Program-made: the position numbers and the translations under genes
Part shown: positions 38,946 to 49,299 of the stretch, piece by piece
Layout: each line of letters opens with the position of its first letter
How positions within the stretch are numbered: position 1 is the stretch's first letter
Assembly: GCA_027922465.2 (NCBI GenBank)
Contig: BQMF02000068.1
Span: forward strand, 434,001-498,000
Direction: 5' to 3'
Length of the DNA stretch: 64,000 nt
Source of the DNA: Turritopsis dohrnii
Taxonomy: Eukaryota > Cnidaria > Hydrozoa > Anthoathecata > Oceaniidae
The notes under the pieces: model-generated
The model's input: the letters and a program-made list of their open reading frames with translations, nothing else
Database searches by the model: none
What the model was told of the DNA's origin: nothing

Positions 38946-39922
38946 TTTTTTGTACGAATAAGCTGAATGATTGTTACTGGATATTTGCCACCCACGTACT
39001 CCAAAAATGTGCATCGACACAATACGAAACTTTAATTTAACCACATTAAATATAACGAATCCTATAAAAAGATTGTGTATACTGGCGGTAACCAACATAT
39101 CGTTTGGGCAGCACAAACTAATATATAAAGTTTCTATATTGATCTCCTCAGAATGAAAAATATAAATATCACAATAATAATTACTTAGAAATTAAAGCTC
39201 ATATCTAATCTAAAAGTTAAAAAAAATACAACATACGTAGGGAGAAAAGAGATAAGCTGATATAGCCAGAATACATCCAAAAATTGCTACTAAATATAGT
39301 ATAAATGGCTGTATAAAGTGCATATGTTGGTGATGTTGGGGAGGAGCTGAAAGGAAGCTAAGCTGAGCTTTAAAAATCCAAAAGCTTCTAAAAATTGACT
39401 TCAAACATGCATACACATACAAAATACACGAAGGTCTTTCATATTTAAAAAGGCTTGGAGCAAAAATAAAACAAGAAATACCTTTTCTTCCACACACCAT
39501 GTATTGGCACTGTTTTCATATTTTAAACTTCAAGAAAACCTCTTTCAAAAAACAGAATAACCACACTGTAATTTAATTTTGTGAACATGATAAGTTCCCA
39601 ACAGTAATGCAATTCTTTATATAAAATTATAAGCTGTATTAACTTCTTTTAAAGCCATATTTCCATCAAAGAAACTTTTAGCAAACTACACACGTTCTTT
39701 CGCTGCCATTTTAAAACGTTTTGTGGACGATCACATGGCATGGCGAAAATCACCCAATAAACTATCGCTATTGAAGTTAAGGTGGCTATATTAGCACCCT
39801 TTCGTAGAAATCGGGCATTATGCACCAATCACGATTGAGACGGCTTTTTTATGAACCAATGAAATTGGAGAAACAAATATGACTAGGTTTGGACAGTAAG
39901 ATGAAAAAAAAAAAAAAACAAA

Positions 39923-40078
39923 GACGATCGTAAAGTATTTCTTGCTTACGCAGAAATCCAAAAACGAAGAAAAACACGGACGATCGTAAAGTATTTCTTG
40001 CTTACGCAGAAATCCAAAAAAATCAGAAAAACACGGACGATCGTAAAGTATTTCTTGCTTACGCAGAAATCCAATTAG
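39923..40078 (+). repeat. 56-57 bp tandem repeat, three units
   Basis: GACGATCGTAAAGTATTTCT starts at 39923, 39979 and 40036. Each unit continues through CTTGCTTACGCAGAAATCCA. The last unit runs into unrelated sequence. Directly abuts the 1.2 kb array after a poly-A run. Confidence 0.9.
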
Positions 40079-40461
40079 TAAACGAATTTCTTGAACTAAA
40101 GTCACTAAAGCTCTTTATAGATATAAAAGAACCTTTCTTCATTATCATTCCCATCGCAAAGTAATTTTCTTCTAAGTAATTTCTTCTGTTCTTCTCATTC
40201 CTCTTTCGATTAACATTTCCATAAATAGCAGCGAAAGCGTGTTTTAAAAGAAAGCAACTGAGATTTGCATATGATAAAATAAATAAAAAACTAAACCTTC
40301 TCCACAGGTTCACAAAAAGGAGCTCCGTGGAGGAGATTATGACTGTGTAATCGGAACGGTCGAAACTTCCTACCTACCTGCCTACTTACTCCTAACCTAT
40401 CTTACGCGCAAGTTTTTGCGTCCGACTACACAGCCACAAGGGACAGGGACAGGGCACTCAG

Positions 40462-40905
40462 TTGCAACAAGGTCAAGTTGACAGCATAGAGAAAGACTTG
40501 AATAAAAAAAATCTGTTTGAGCTATCACACAAAGTTAAAGTTTCCATACCATCAAATAGACCTTGTTTTCAGAAGGGAATTGCATACAACCTTTCTAATC
40601 ATAAAACGATACCACCTTACCCCTACCGAATTAAAACCACAATTCCTGCAACGCGCATCGTAAGGTATCATTATTATGAGAAGTTAAGGAAGATGCGTAT
40701 GATACCATCAAATAGACCTTGTTTTCAGAAGGGAATTGCATACAACCTTTCTAATCATAAAACGATACCACCTTACCCCTACCGAATTAAAACCACAATT
40801 CCTGCAACGCGCATCGTAAGGTATCATTATTATGAGAAATTAAGGAAGATGCGTATGATACCATCAACCAACTTTCACTCCACATATAACCTGTTAGTCT
40901 TTTAA
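40462..40905 (+). CDS. Unrecognised 147-aa ORF with in-frame 52-aa tandem duplication
   Basis: The frame opens MQQGQVDSIEKDLNKKNL and contains two copies of a 52-residue unit. The unit starts IPSNRPCFQKGIAYNL and ends KLRKMRM; DNA units begin at 40546 and 40702, with a third partial at 40858. The 156 bp copies differ at one visible site, a silent AAG/AAA change. 156 is a multiple of three, so the frame survives. The unit is basic and rich in Tyr and Pro. No family recognised, and no intron or promoter evidence. Could be a real small gene, an exon, or a repeat that happens to stay open. Confidence 0.35.
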   Translation: MQQGQVDSIEKDLNKKNLFELSHKVKVSIPSNRPCFQKGIAYNLSNHKTIPPYPYRIKTTIPATRIVRYHYYEKLRKMRMIPSNRPCFQKGIAYNLSNHKTIPPYPYRIKTTIPATRIVRYHYYEKLRKMRMIPSTNFHSTYNLLVF

Positions 40906-40909
40906 GTGG

Positions 40910-42700
40910 AACACTATTGTGCCACTAAATTATGTTTGAACGAGCTCTTTGTTACGGTACTTTATTATTTAACGCGGAAACAAACCTGGATCTTGCATAC
41001 AGTTTAATGGTCATAGTTTAAATTATACAAATGGTTTATTTCCTTACGCGCGAATGAATAAACTCACGGTTTCCTATTGTTCCCATGTGTAGTGATAGTC
41101 CGTAACACCAGATATTTTGTTGGTAACATCCCAATATTTCTTCAAGTTCATCTTCAGGTGACTTTCTTATAGAGACATATTTGTTGTATATGTTGTATGG
41201 AAATCTTGTCGCATCTGGCATCCACCTGAATAAATGCCAAATGTTACATACTATGTATGTAATAGTTACTGCAATGAAACGCGCCACGTGCATATCAAAA
41301 TGAAGGTTCTAGGTTTTCATATATTTTACACATCTCTGCTATAGATAGTAATGATGATTTTGGTAATTCTTATAAAAAAACTGTGCATTTGAAGTTAAAG
41401 TTCGAAGAAAAATAAAAAGACTTAATCTTCAAGATGCTCATAATGATGATCATTTACTCCCTTTCGATCTTATCAATCGCGAACTAGATTTTTAGCCAAT
41501 CATATCTGTTTTCACCAATGGATTACGTCATTTGAATAATGACGTAAAACAACACGTTCTAATTGATGAACAGATTTCTCTGATTATATGAAAATTGCAA
41601 CGTGTGCAAAATGTTTTTTGAAATTGAGTGTTGCGAAAATCCCGAAAATCAATGAATGGAAAATCGGGATCACAATTGATGAAAGATGCAGGAATTGTTG
41701 GCAGGACATTGTAAGTACCAAACCTTTGCGAAACGGGCGATGGTTGGCGAAGCACGGAACACAAAACCTATAAAAACTCACCAAGTCCTAACGAAAGAAG
41801 ATGTTGATCCAAACATTGACGTCGCGAAGGAATTGCATCCAAATATCAGCTACAAATTGATCAAAGACTTTCCTAGAGAAATGCATTTGATAAATAGAAA
41901 ACTCGATATTTCATAAACATCCGCGGCCTAGCCTCCTTAAAATCACTTGCTAGAGATAATGAACTATAGTGTGCTGATGTTAGCAGTGGGGATCATTATT
42001 TAGAAAAATTATATAAATTAATGTGGAAAATTGAGTTTATCAAATATTCATGGTAGAAACCTTGTTAAATTTGCTTGGATAAGCGAGCAATTAAATTACG
42101 CCATGTTTCTACCTACTTTTTGTTACAAGAACATTTAAGATTGAAAAGAAATTTATATTTGTCGTAACCGGCTATGATTTGATAAATGGCCTTGTTATTC
42201 ATTGTTATTCATGAAAACGAGGTAAAGGATTCTACGATAGAACAAATGATAAATTTACATATAGGAGTATTAGATGGTGAGAAATAGTGCGTATGTATGA
42301 TAATAATTTTCCAGTCCATAATATTCTTCTTTCAGTCGGAGCAAGCACTAACTGTTGCAAAGATAGCCAAAATTGATCTTTACTTTAACAAAGAAAGGTT
42401 CACTAAGGAGTGAGAATTTGATATTATTCCAGCTGTGCTAAGGTAGGATCTTGTTGTTCACAAACAAACACTTAATGTATGGAAAAACGTCTTCTATTTT
42501 GAAGGTCATAACGTTTGGTAAAGCAAAAAGTTTAATTGTTTAATGGATCATTCAGAATCAGTTTCCGTCTAGCCGTTAAATTTTTGTTGATACATAAACG
42601 CGGGTACTTTCAGGAGGTTCTCAATTTCAACCACATTTTCTAGTCTAACAAAATTAGTTAGTAACCACCCCTTAACAAAATTCTCCTCCGCGGTCATTGT
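40910..42700. other. Mostly non-coding; two unrecognised ORFs
   Basis: A minus-strand ORF at 41036-41293 starts MHVARFIAVTITYIVCNIW, with a hydrophobic start, but has no recognisable family. On the + strand 41588-41916 two overlapping frames include CAKCFLKL and RCRNCWQDI, two CxxC pairs that could be a degenerate zinc-binding piece. Neither is supported well enough to call a gene. Confidence 0.35.
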
Positions 42701-42701
42701 A

Positions 42702-43383
42702 CCGGGTGAGTCAAAAAAAAGTACCGTTGTTTCACAAAACGTATCTTTCGATTGACTAATTATGAAAGCTAGTGTTTTTTATTTCTGAATAGAGGAATCC
42801 TTTACCTACATTTTGGTGTATCATTTGTCAAATTTGGTTGAGTAGAAAAAAAGTTATGGGCAAAAAACTGGAGGTGGTCCTTGTAAAAAGTCTCGAAAAA
42901 TGACGAAAAAAGCTGAACAAAACTTCTCGAAACTGGAAACTAGATACATACCCAAATTCTTTGTTGTAACGTGAGTTGTGGCATTTTTTACAAAACAGTC
43001 TTTATAAAAAACTTCATCAAGTAAAATTTTGAAAAAAGTTTGAACTTTTTACTTAATTTAAGCATTGGGAATTAAAAAAATAAGTTTTAGCACATTGAAG
43101 CGTGTATGAGTTTCAATCCCATACGGTTTGCAATAAGAACAGAAAATCTTGTTTGGAGAAGTTTTGTTTTGATATTTTCGTCATTTTTCGACGATTTTTA
43201 CAAGGACCACCTCCAGTTTTTTGCCCATAACTTTTTTTCTACTCAACCAAATTTTGATAAATGATACACCAAAATGTAGGTAAAGGATTCCTCTATTCAG
43301 AAATAAAAAATACTAGCTTTCATAATTAGTCAATCGAAAGATACGTTTTGTGAAACAACGGTACTTTTTTTTGACTCACCCGG
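42702..43383. mobile_element. 682 bp foldback MITE with about 250 bp arms, TA duplication
   Basis: CCGGGTGAGTCAAAAAAAAG at the left and CTTTTTTTTGACTCACCCGG at the right are exact inverted repeats. Pairing continues for roughly 250 bp (for example CTGGAGGTGGTCCTTGTAAA and its complement at about 43195-43214). Bounded by TA at 42700-42701 and 43384-43385. No coding sequence. Tc1/mariner-type target site. Confidence 0.85.
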
Positions 43384-43563
43384 TATATTGACTATTTTTC
43401 CTCACCTAGGTGTACGCATAGAAATACGAAAAGAGAGAACTATGATGGAGTAAATTCTTTAAAATACCGCCACATTGCAATGCTACAATTACTTGCTTTA
43501 GGATCACTTTGAGCAGGTGATTGGAAATAAAAACAATGAACGTCTTGATGTCAACAACATTAA

Positions 43564-44538
43564 AGGCTGAAATACACTACCATTTTCTAATAATACATTG
43601 CAATGACATTGAAAATTAAAAATTTTGGAGCGAATACACTATCATTAAAAATCACATACATGGACTGAGGAACTAGCATAGCTACAGTACATTTCTTAAA
43701 ATTGTCACACTAGGTGGTTACACTAGGTTGCAGTACTATATTTCATACACTTTACACTTAAATACTTAAGCTTACACAAAGGTATTCAAGACTGGGAATA
43801 CATATTTTTTCAATTAGTTCTTAGCAACAAATTAAGCAACATTACTTCTAAAAAATGGTCATTCTTTAAGCAACATTACTGCTAAGGTCTGACCTTGGTT
43901 GCTTATAAAAAAAAAAACGTGTGTGTTTACATCGTAATCGCATCGCGTGCAACGAAAACATGCGGAAAACAATAGTTTCGATTCAAAACAATAAGAAAAA
44001 ATGACATCGAAAAATTTTCAATATCATTGGAAATGAGAGTGTTTTCTGAAACACTGTCATTTTTCAATGTTAATTAGAAAATTATCATTGGAAAAAAAAT
44101 GGTAGTGTACCTTATTACACAAATATAACTAGACATGTAATTAACGCGAATGACCCTAGCTCACGTAAATTTATCGCGCGTTAATTTTGTACTTTGTTAA
44201 TTTCCCCTTCGTTAATTAATGTAGGCGTTAAAAAAGCATCCGTTATATATTCCCAACAACGTTAATTTTCAAATTTCCACTTGGATTGACTCGGAATGAA
44301 GTTACATGGTTATAAAATCTTTTTCTTTTTTCTTCAAATCAGGTTACAATTAAATAAATTCTTCCTGATCATTTTCGATATCGTCACTTTCGCGTTAATT
44401 AAGGACTACTCAAGAATCTTAAAAGTATCAAGTCTCGTTAATTATTAAACACTTTAAGGTCTAACCTCATCCTTCGCGTTAATTTCAAGTCCGTTAAATA
44501 CTGACCAGTTATATTTGTGCAATAAGGTATTTCAGCCT
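43564..44538. mobile_element. AGGCTGAAATAC-family MITE, split by a second MITE
   Basis: The ends AGGCTGAAATACACTACCAT and ATGGTAGTGTA...TTTCAGCCT are inverted, bounded by TAA (43561-43563 and 44539-44541). The right terminal repeat is interrupted by the element at 44110-44527; without it the element would be about 555 bp. Same family signature as 19861-20035. Confidence 0.8.
44110..44527. mobile_element. 418 bp MITE nested in the previous one
   Basis: CCTTATTACACAAATATAAC and GTTATATTTGTGCAATAAGG are inverted repeats with TA on both sides (44108-44109 and 44528-44529). Internal GTTAATT and CGCGTTAATT words recur in both orientations. Inserted at TA within the outer element's right terminal repeat. 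Confidence 0.85.
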
Positions 44539-44764
44539 TAAAGGTAGACAAAAGATAACTGGTACACAACAAAATGTTTTTGATTTTAGATTTAATGGCC
44601 AGCTGGCTGACCACAAACTATGTCGTTAACACAACTTCATGGCTTTATCTAATTTAACTTATTGGATTCATCGTTGTTTGTCTTTTGAGGATTCTCCCTT
44701 ACAATATTCTATAAAACTCCAAGCATGCAAAAATCTGTTAAACAATGAGAAATGTTATTATACA

Positions 44765-45148
44765 CCCTTTTTTTTTTATAAGAACAATTTTATAAGAACA
44801 CGAGCCTCAGAACAAAATAAACAAACAAAATAAGAATAACCCGAGGCTCAAATCAATATTTCAAAAACTAAGTACAGCCTAAGCCAGAATCTTCTTATCA
44901 AATAAGAACAATCCCTGATAACAACAACTCATGATGTGACTTCTCTCATTAGCAAATGTATTAGAAGTTGTTGTTTTTTTCACCTCGCATACTCATATCA
45001 GGTAATTCCATAAATAAGAACAAAATGAGGCTGAAATCTGAAACTGTGTTCTTAAAGCTAAGAACAAAATAAGACTGAAAATTCAGACTGAAAAAAAGTT
45101 CAGCCAGCCTTAGGTCAGATTTTACTGGTTCTTATAAAAAAGCGTGTA
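44765..45148. mobile_element. TTATAAGAAC-family MITE, copy 2
   Basis: The left end CACCCTTTTTTTTTTATAAG and the right end GGTTCTTATAAAAAAGCGTG are inverted repeats within a wider inverted flank (GTTATTATACA and TGTAATAAC). Internal GAGCCTCAGAACAAAATAA and AGGCTGAAATCTGA motifs recur. Shares long blocks with 2290-2470 in reverse orientation. Confidence 0.65.
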
Positions 45149-45681
45149 ATAACGATATGAACTGACTGTACATCTGAGTCATATTTTCGCATTACTGATC
45201 TTTGAAAGCCTTTGGCGTGTAGCCAAAACAAATCTAAATTAATTATTAAATGATAGATACCATTAAAAGTTAACTTTGTAGCTATTCTATAGTATTCTAG
45301 TATTCGGTTATTGCGACTTTAACCAATTGCTTTAGTTCGAGGTAAATTAGTTGTACTAGCAAAATTTTCATAAAACCTTACAGCTCTCTGGTTTTTGATT
45401 AAATTGTGCAAATGGGGAAACAATAAATATAGATTTAATGATAATTACCAAAAAACATGCTGCAGCATGTGACAGGGTCTTTTAAATCTTCAGGTCTTTC
45501 ATATGTTTATAAAACTTAAATCGGTTCGTATATCTTCATTTGAAATTGCATAAAAATATTTATCATTCTGCATCGACGTTTTTTTCTACATCGACTTCTT
45601 TATGTTAGTTGTTTCTTCACACCATAGTCAAAAGAAAAAAACGCTAGTCTGGTGTCTTGGGCCGTCTATTTATGATTTCTG

Positions 45682-46110
45682 TTGTTGGCTGGGGCGAATG
45701 TTCAATATTATCAGACGGCCCGAGTGAAGGATGATAAATTAATCAAAATGGCTATGAACGAACCAGTTGAAGTCCTTGGTGTTGGTGTTTTTGAAGATGT
45801 AGACGCTTTATTAGAAGCAATTGAAGAAGGGGTGATAGATCAAGACACGTTATTTGATGAGGATCTCAACCAAGCGTTGCTGAAGATGGAAGAAGACATC
45901 AAGGAAGTTCTTAAATGCTCTTTTTGTGAAAAGATTTGCAAGTCAAAAAGTGGTATGTCGAGGCAGTAAAGGCTAAGCATCCAGATGAATTTCACCAACA
46001 AACATCAGAAGTTCCGAAACATAAAAAATTTGATGGTAGGCTTGTCTATGTGGGGTGTTTTGGAAGATTATTAGGAAAGAGTGTAGATAAGTTGAGTATG
46101 TATGGACACT
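45682..46110 (+). pseudogene. C2H2 zinc-finger protein fragment with frameshift
   Basis: The ORF runs MLAGANVQYYQTARVKDDKL, then an acidic stretch VFEDVDALLEAIEEGVIDQD, and ends at LKCSFCEKICKSKSGMSRQ and a stop. In the next frame the reading continues KAKHPDEFHQQTSEVPKHKK. A CxxC-x12-HxxxH finger is expected at this point, so one base is missing near 45963, where the first His codon should be. The acidic part before the finger resembles transposon-associated proteins in cnidarians, but no firm family is claimed. Confidence 0.45.
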
Positions 46111-46243
46111 AAAGAAGATTTTAAACGGTTATTTTTATAACCACAAATTTATAAAAAACATGGCTTTCGCAAATAATTCTCTTTCTTATTGTTATTTTTT
46201 CTATATATATTGTCTGTTATGTGCGTATGTTTCGGTAAGTAAA

Positions 46244-46317
46244 GCTGTGGCCAGGATTCGAACCTGGGTTACCTGCACACTGTCGTGACAGGGGTTCTAC
46301 CACTAAACTACCACAGC
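46244..46317 (-). tRNA. tRNA-like gene with aberrant anticodon arm
   Basis: The 74 nt minus-strand sequence starts GCTGTGG and ends CCACAGC, a perfect 7 bp acceptor stem. The D arm GTTTAGTGGTAGAAC and T arm CCAGG-TTCGAAT-CCTGG (B box GGTTCGAATCC) are normal. The middle does not form a standard 5+7 anticodon arm; the best pairing is CCTGT/GCAGG with an 11 nt loop. Either a tRNA pseudogene, a SINE head, or a tRNA with unusual arm or short intron. No TTTT terminator follows immediately. Confidence 0.5.
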
Positions 46318-46663
46318 ATTTTTTTGTTGTTGTTTTTTTGTCTCTGTCAAGTCAGATTTTATGGTACCTCATAGCTTTTCATTCAAGGTATCACCTTTAT
46401 ATGTTTTTTTTTTAATTTTCATTTTTTCATTATTTTCATCTTTTAACTATTGTGTAACAACATTTCAATAATATAGGAACTACTTAATAAATAATATAAA
46501 CTGCTACATGGTAAACATTAACTGGTCTAAATAGCTATCCACATGGCTCCTGTCAAAATAATAATTTTAGAAAATGTTATAATTATAGTTTTATATTATA
46601 GTTTTTATATCAATAATTTGACAAAAAGAAAAAGAAAAGCTGTACAAATTAAAATTACACAAA

Positions 46664-48664
46664 TTATTGGCTATCTCGTTTACGTTTGCGGCAGGGAACT
46701 GGAGTTTCGTCGATGACATTGATGTTTCCCAGACCAGTGGAGCTCACATTACCACCAACAATAGAACTAGATGCTTTCAGATTACGTATTGCATTATCCC
46801 CATATCCAAAGTCTCTCATGTTAGGGTTGTCCTTCCTTCTATTGATTGCTCTTTGGTGACCAAAATAATTTTCCAAAGGATCCTGGCAAAACCTTTCGGT
46901 AAGTACGTACTGCACACCTGATGATAGTAAGAATTGAACACATTCAATAATGGAATATGTTGTTATTCTTATTCCATTATAAGTTTGGTAGGATATGAAC
47001 ATGTTGGAACGGTCGGTGTCATTAAATGGTCCAACACGATTTCGGACAGATTCTTTCCATGTCGAAAAATAATTTAAGAAGACACCAGTGAGCCACTGAA
47101 AACGTTCATCATCAATTGAAGTGAAAGGTTTCATGAAGGGCTTGATCTTGACTTTGTGTTCTTGGCAATTTCTTATGTTCATTATGTCAAAAAAACTGTC
47201 AACTAAACCACAAAAGTGCGCTGTTTCCGATGCTTCAGGTGGCCCATATTCTGCCAAAATTTGGGATACAGTAGAACTCAAAACTTGTGCTGCTAATCGA
47301 ACATTCATTATGGAATAAGAATTAAGAGAAATATGTTCAACTGATAACTTCGGTAGTAAATGCAATCCCAGTTCCTGGTCTGTATAAAAAAACTTTGAAA
47401 TATGAGACCAGAGAAGATAAATGTTGTCATTCCACATAAGTCGGTTACTGTTACCAGATCCAGATTTAAATAAGCAGTTGCGTAAAGTTTTAAGAAGATG
47501 TGGAGGATCAGAGATAAAATAAATGTAACGGTGTTCTGGATAAGCAAAAGGATTCTCAACTTTGTAGATGACATCGGTATCAGGATTAAAGGAGTCATTA
47601 CAGGAAAAAAATTGGTGCATATTAATGAAACTTCTGTTGTGAGACGCTCCATCACAGGTTGCAGCAATAACTTTTAAATTACATTTCTTCTCCAAGACAT
47701 GAATAGATCTCCAAAATAATGGAAAGATTTGAAGACCAGTTGCTGATGTTGTGGCAAAATTTGCCAAAGGAAACTTCAAAGGATTCACTACACTTCTCAG
47801 AAAAAAGACAAGAACATGTGTTGCTAAACTGTTAACCTTTTTTAAAGTGGCATAGTTAACAGTATCATCACCAAGATCAACATAACCAATAAGATCACCA
47901 TTGTGTTTATCCCACACCAAGTTATCTTGTATTTTCATCTCATCAAAACAAAGTATGATGAACTTTTCTGTGTCAGCAAAATCTTTAGTTTTATCAATTA
48001 ATTCATGGATAATCTTTGGGTTGAGTCCTCTCTCTGGCCTTATATAATTTTTGTAATCTCTTAATCTTCTTCTGCTTGGTAATATTATGCACCCAGTGCC
48101 TGTTTCTTCATTATATCTCAACTCTTCATATGCACTTGGTGACTTTGCAGCAAGATTGAGACAGTAACGGATGATTTGGGGATGATATCTTATTCCTTTT
48201 TTTGATGTGCTGATGTACTTCTGCTGTTCTTGCCAGAAAAGTTTCATGAAGGGTGGTATGTTGTGAGCATCAAGATGCTGTGCGAATGTAGCAATTAAAT
48301 CGTTATGCAAATCTGTATTAACAGCAACAGATCCATGGTCAAGTTCAGTTTTCAACTCTTCTATTTGCTTCTTTAACATCTTCTGTTCTAAACGAAGATC
48401 TTTTACAGTTGCCATTAATCGACTAGAACTAGTTGCTGAAAGTGGAGCTTTAGCTGGAACTGGCGTGTGATCCTTGAGATTCTTGCGTTTTTCAGTGATG
48501 GAATGAACATTACCAATGGTCACACAATTTTTGCACACATCTTCCTCTTGATGGACCAAAACATTACATTTAAGGGAACGATAGTATACAACTTGTTGTA
48601 GAGGCAATGGGTTAGAAACATCATAAACTTTTTTGTATGACATGTGGAACAACATTTGATCCAA
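46664..48664 (-). CDS. P/THAP9-type transposase, catalytic ORF (about 666 codons)
   Basis: This intronless ORF has a predicted coiled coil around residues 85-110 (LRLEQKMLKKQIEELKTEL) and an RNase H-like transposase domain. Candidate catalytic residues are Asp241 in CFDEMKI, Asp338 in CDGASHN and Glu598 in DPLENYFG; SDPPHLLKTLRN at 385-396 is the conserved DPxHxxK segment. The C terminus ends in a nuclear-signal-like RKRKRD. A TAA lies just upstream in this frame and there is no ATG before residue 4, so the ORF must be reached by splicing or was separated from the linker exon by a frameshift. The catalytic part itself has no stop, unusual among the decayed elements nearby, and suggests recent activity. 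Transposition activity is inferred only. Confidence 0.85.
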   Translation of the reverse strand: MDQMLFHMSYKKVYDVSNPLPLQQVVYYRSLKCNVLVHQEEDVCKNCVTIGNVHSITEKRKNLKDHTPVPAKAPLSATSSSRLMATVKDLRLEQKMLKKQIEELKTELDHGSVAVNTDLHNDLIATFAQHLDAHNIPPFMKLFWQEQQKYISTSKKGIRYHPQIIRYCLNLAAKSPSAYEELRYNEETGTGCIILPSRRRLRDYKNYIRPERGLNPKIIHELIDKTKDFADTEKFIILCFDEMKIQDNLVWDKHNGDLIGYVDLGDDTVNYATLKKVNSLATHVLVFFLRSVVNPLKFPLANFATTSATGLQIFPLFWRSIHVLEKKCNLKVIAATCDGASHNRSFINMHQFFSCNDSFNPDTDVIYKVENPFAYPEHRYIYFISDPPHLLKTLRNCLFKSGSGNSNRLMWNDNIYLLWSHISKFFYTDQELGLHLLPKLSVEHISLNSYSIMNVRLAAQVLSSTVSQILAEYGPPEASETAHFCGLVDSFFDIMNIRNCQEHKVKIKPFMKPFTSIDDERFQWLTGVFLNYFSTWKESVRNRVGPFNDTDRSNMFISYQTYNGIRITTYSIIECVQFLLSSGVQYVLTERFCQDPLENYFGHQRAINRRKDNPNMRDFGYGDNAIRNLKASSSIVGGNVSSTGLGNINVIDETPVPCRKRKRDSQ

Positions 48665-48667
48665 AGA

Positions 48668-48916
48668 ATATTAAGATTATTTTACTATCGGTGATGGTTG
48701 TATCCCAATCACGATTTGCCAACAATTTGGCTCTTCTAGAGGCATCAAGAAAAGATTTGTAAGATGGTTTCGGTTGATCTTCGGATAATAAACTTGACTT
48801 TTTTTGGCATATGTTTTCATATGAAGATCTTGGCTCAGGATCAGGAGTTGAGAATGGGATATCAGGTAGGTTTCTGGATGGTAAGGAGCCAGGAATTAAA
48901 GTTGTACGAGAATCAT
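48668..48916 (-). pseudogene. Linker exon of the P-type transposase
   Basis: After an acceptor-like GTTTAG at 48917-48922 the frame reads DDSRTTLIPGSLPSRNLPD and continues to DASRRAKLLANRDWDTTIT. It is proline- and serine-rich, as expected between THAP and coiled coil. It then shifts out of frame with the catalytic ORF near 48680 with no obvious splice site, so a frameshift is likely. Confidence 0.5.
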
Positions 48917-49058
48917 CTAAACAAGTAACAATATTCTAACTACCCACATAAATCTTTCAAGAAGTATTCAGAATTCTAATCTGGTAGTATAATCTATATC
49001 TAATGTAATCTGTATAAGAAGGTCATCATAAGACATAAAATATTCTATATATACTAAC

Positions 49059-49297
49059 GAATCAATATCTGCTCTGAAGTATAATGCTCCGAACATATGT
49101 GCAAACTTCTATTCTCGATTTGTCTCTTCAGTCAGGTTACTGTCTACAAATCTTCCTTTGCAAATAATTTTAATTAACTTATCAGCCCATTCACGATTGT
49201 AAATATCTCTTCCAGACGGCACTTTAAAAAATGAAACACCATGGCATTTTCCTCTTGAGTTATTACATAACGCAATGGAACAATTTACACCAGGCAT
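49059..49297 (-). pseudogene. THAP zinc-finger exon, one-base frameshift
   Basis: Starts MPGVNCSIALCNNSRGKC with the first Cys pair, continues GVSFFKVPS and REWADKLIK (the Trp position of THAP), then stops at 49109. In the next frame the C-terminal part IENRSLHICSEHYTSEQ supplies the CxxH pair. One extra base between the two halves (around 49135-49145) breaks the domain. It could also be an assembly error. A GTTAGT donor follows at 49053-49058. Confidence 0.7.
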
Positions 49298-49299
49298 TT

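Larger units (their letters stand above)
36253..39917. repeat. Three tandem 1.2 kb units
   Basis: Units start with AACAAGATGCCCTACCGGGC at 36253, 37466 and 38697 and end near 39917 (periods about 1213, 1231 and 1220). Identity is high, with a few indels and substitutions, so the array is recent or homogenised. Apparent ORFs on both strands are interrupted in one unit or another, so it is not protein-coding. Each unit contains a CCAAT-bearing segment near its end and, on the minus strand, a structured segment described separately as a candidate small RNA. Confidence 0.9.

Noticed and set aside
36763..39500. Repeated minus-strand ORFs within the 1.2 kb units as a small membrane-protein family
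   Set aside because: The frame is broken differently in each unit and ends vary by indel, so it is not kept as coding sequence.
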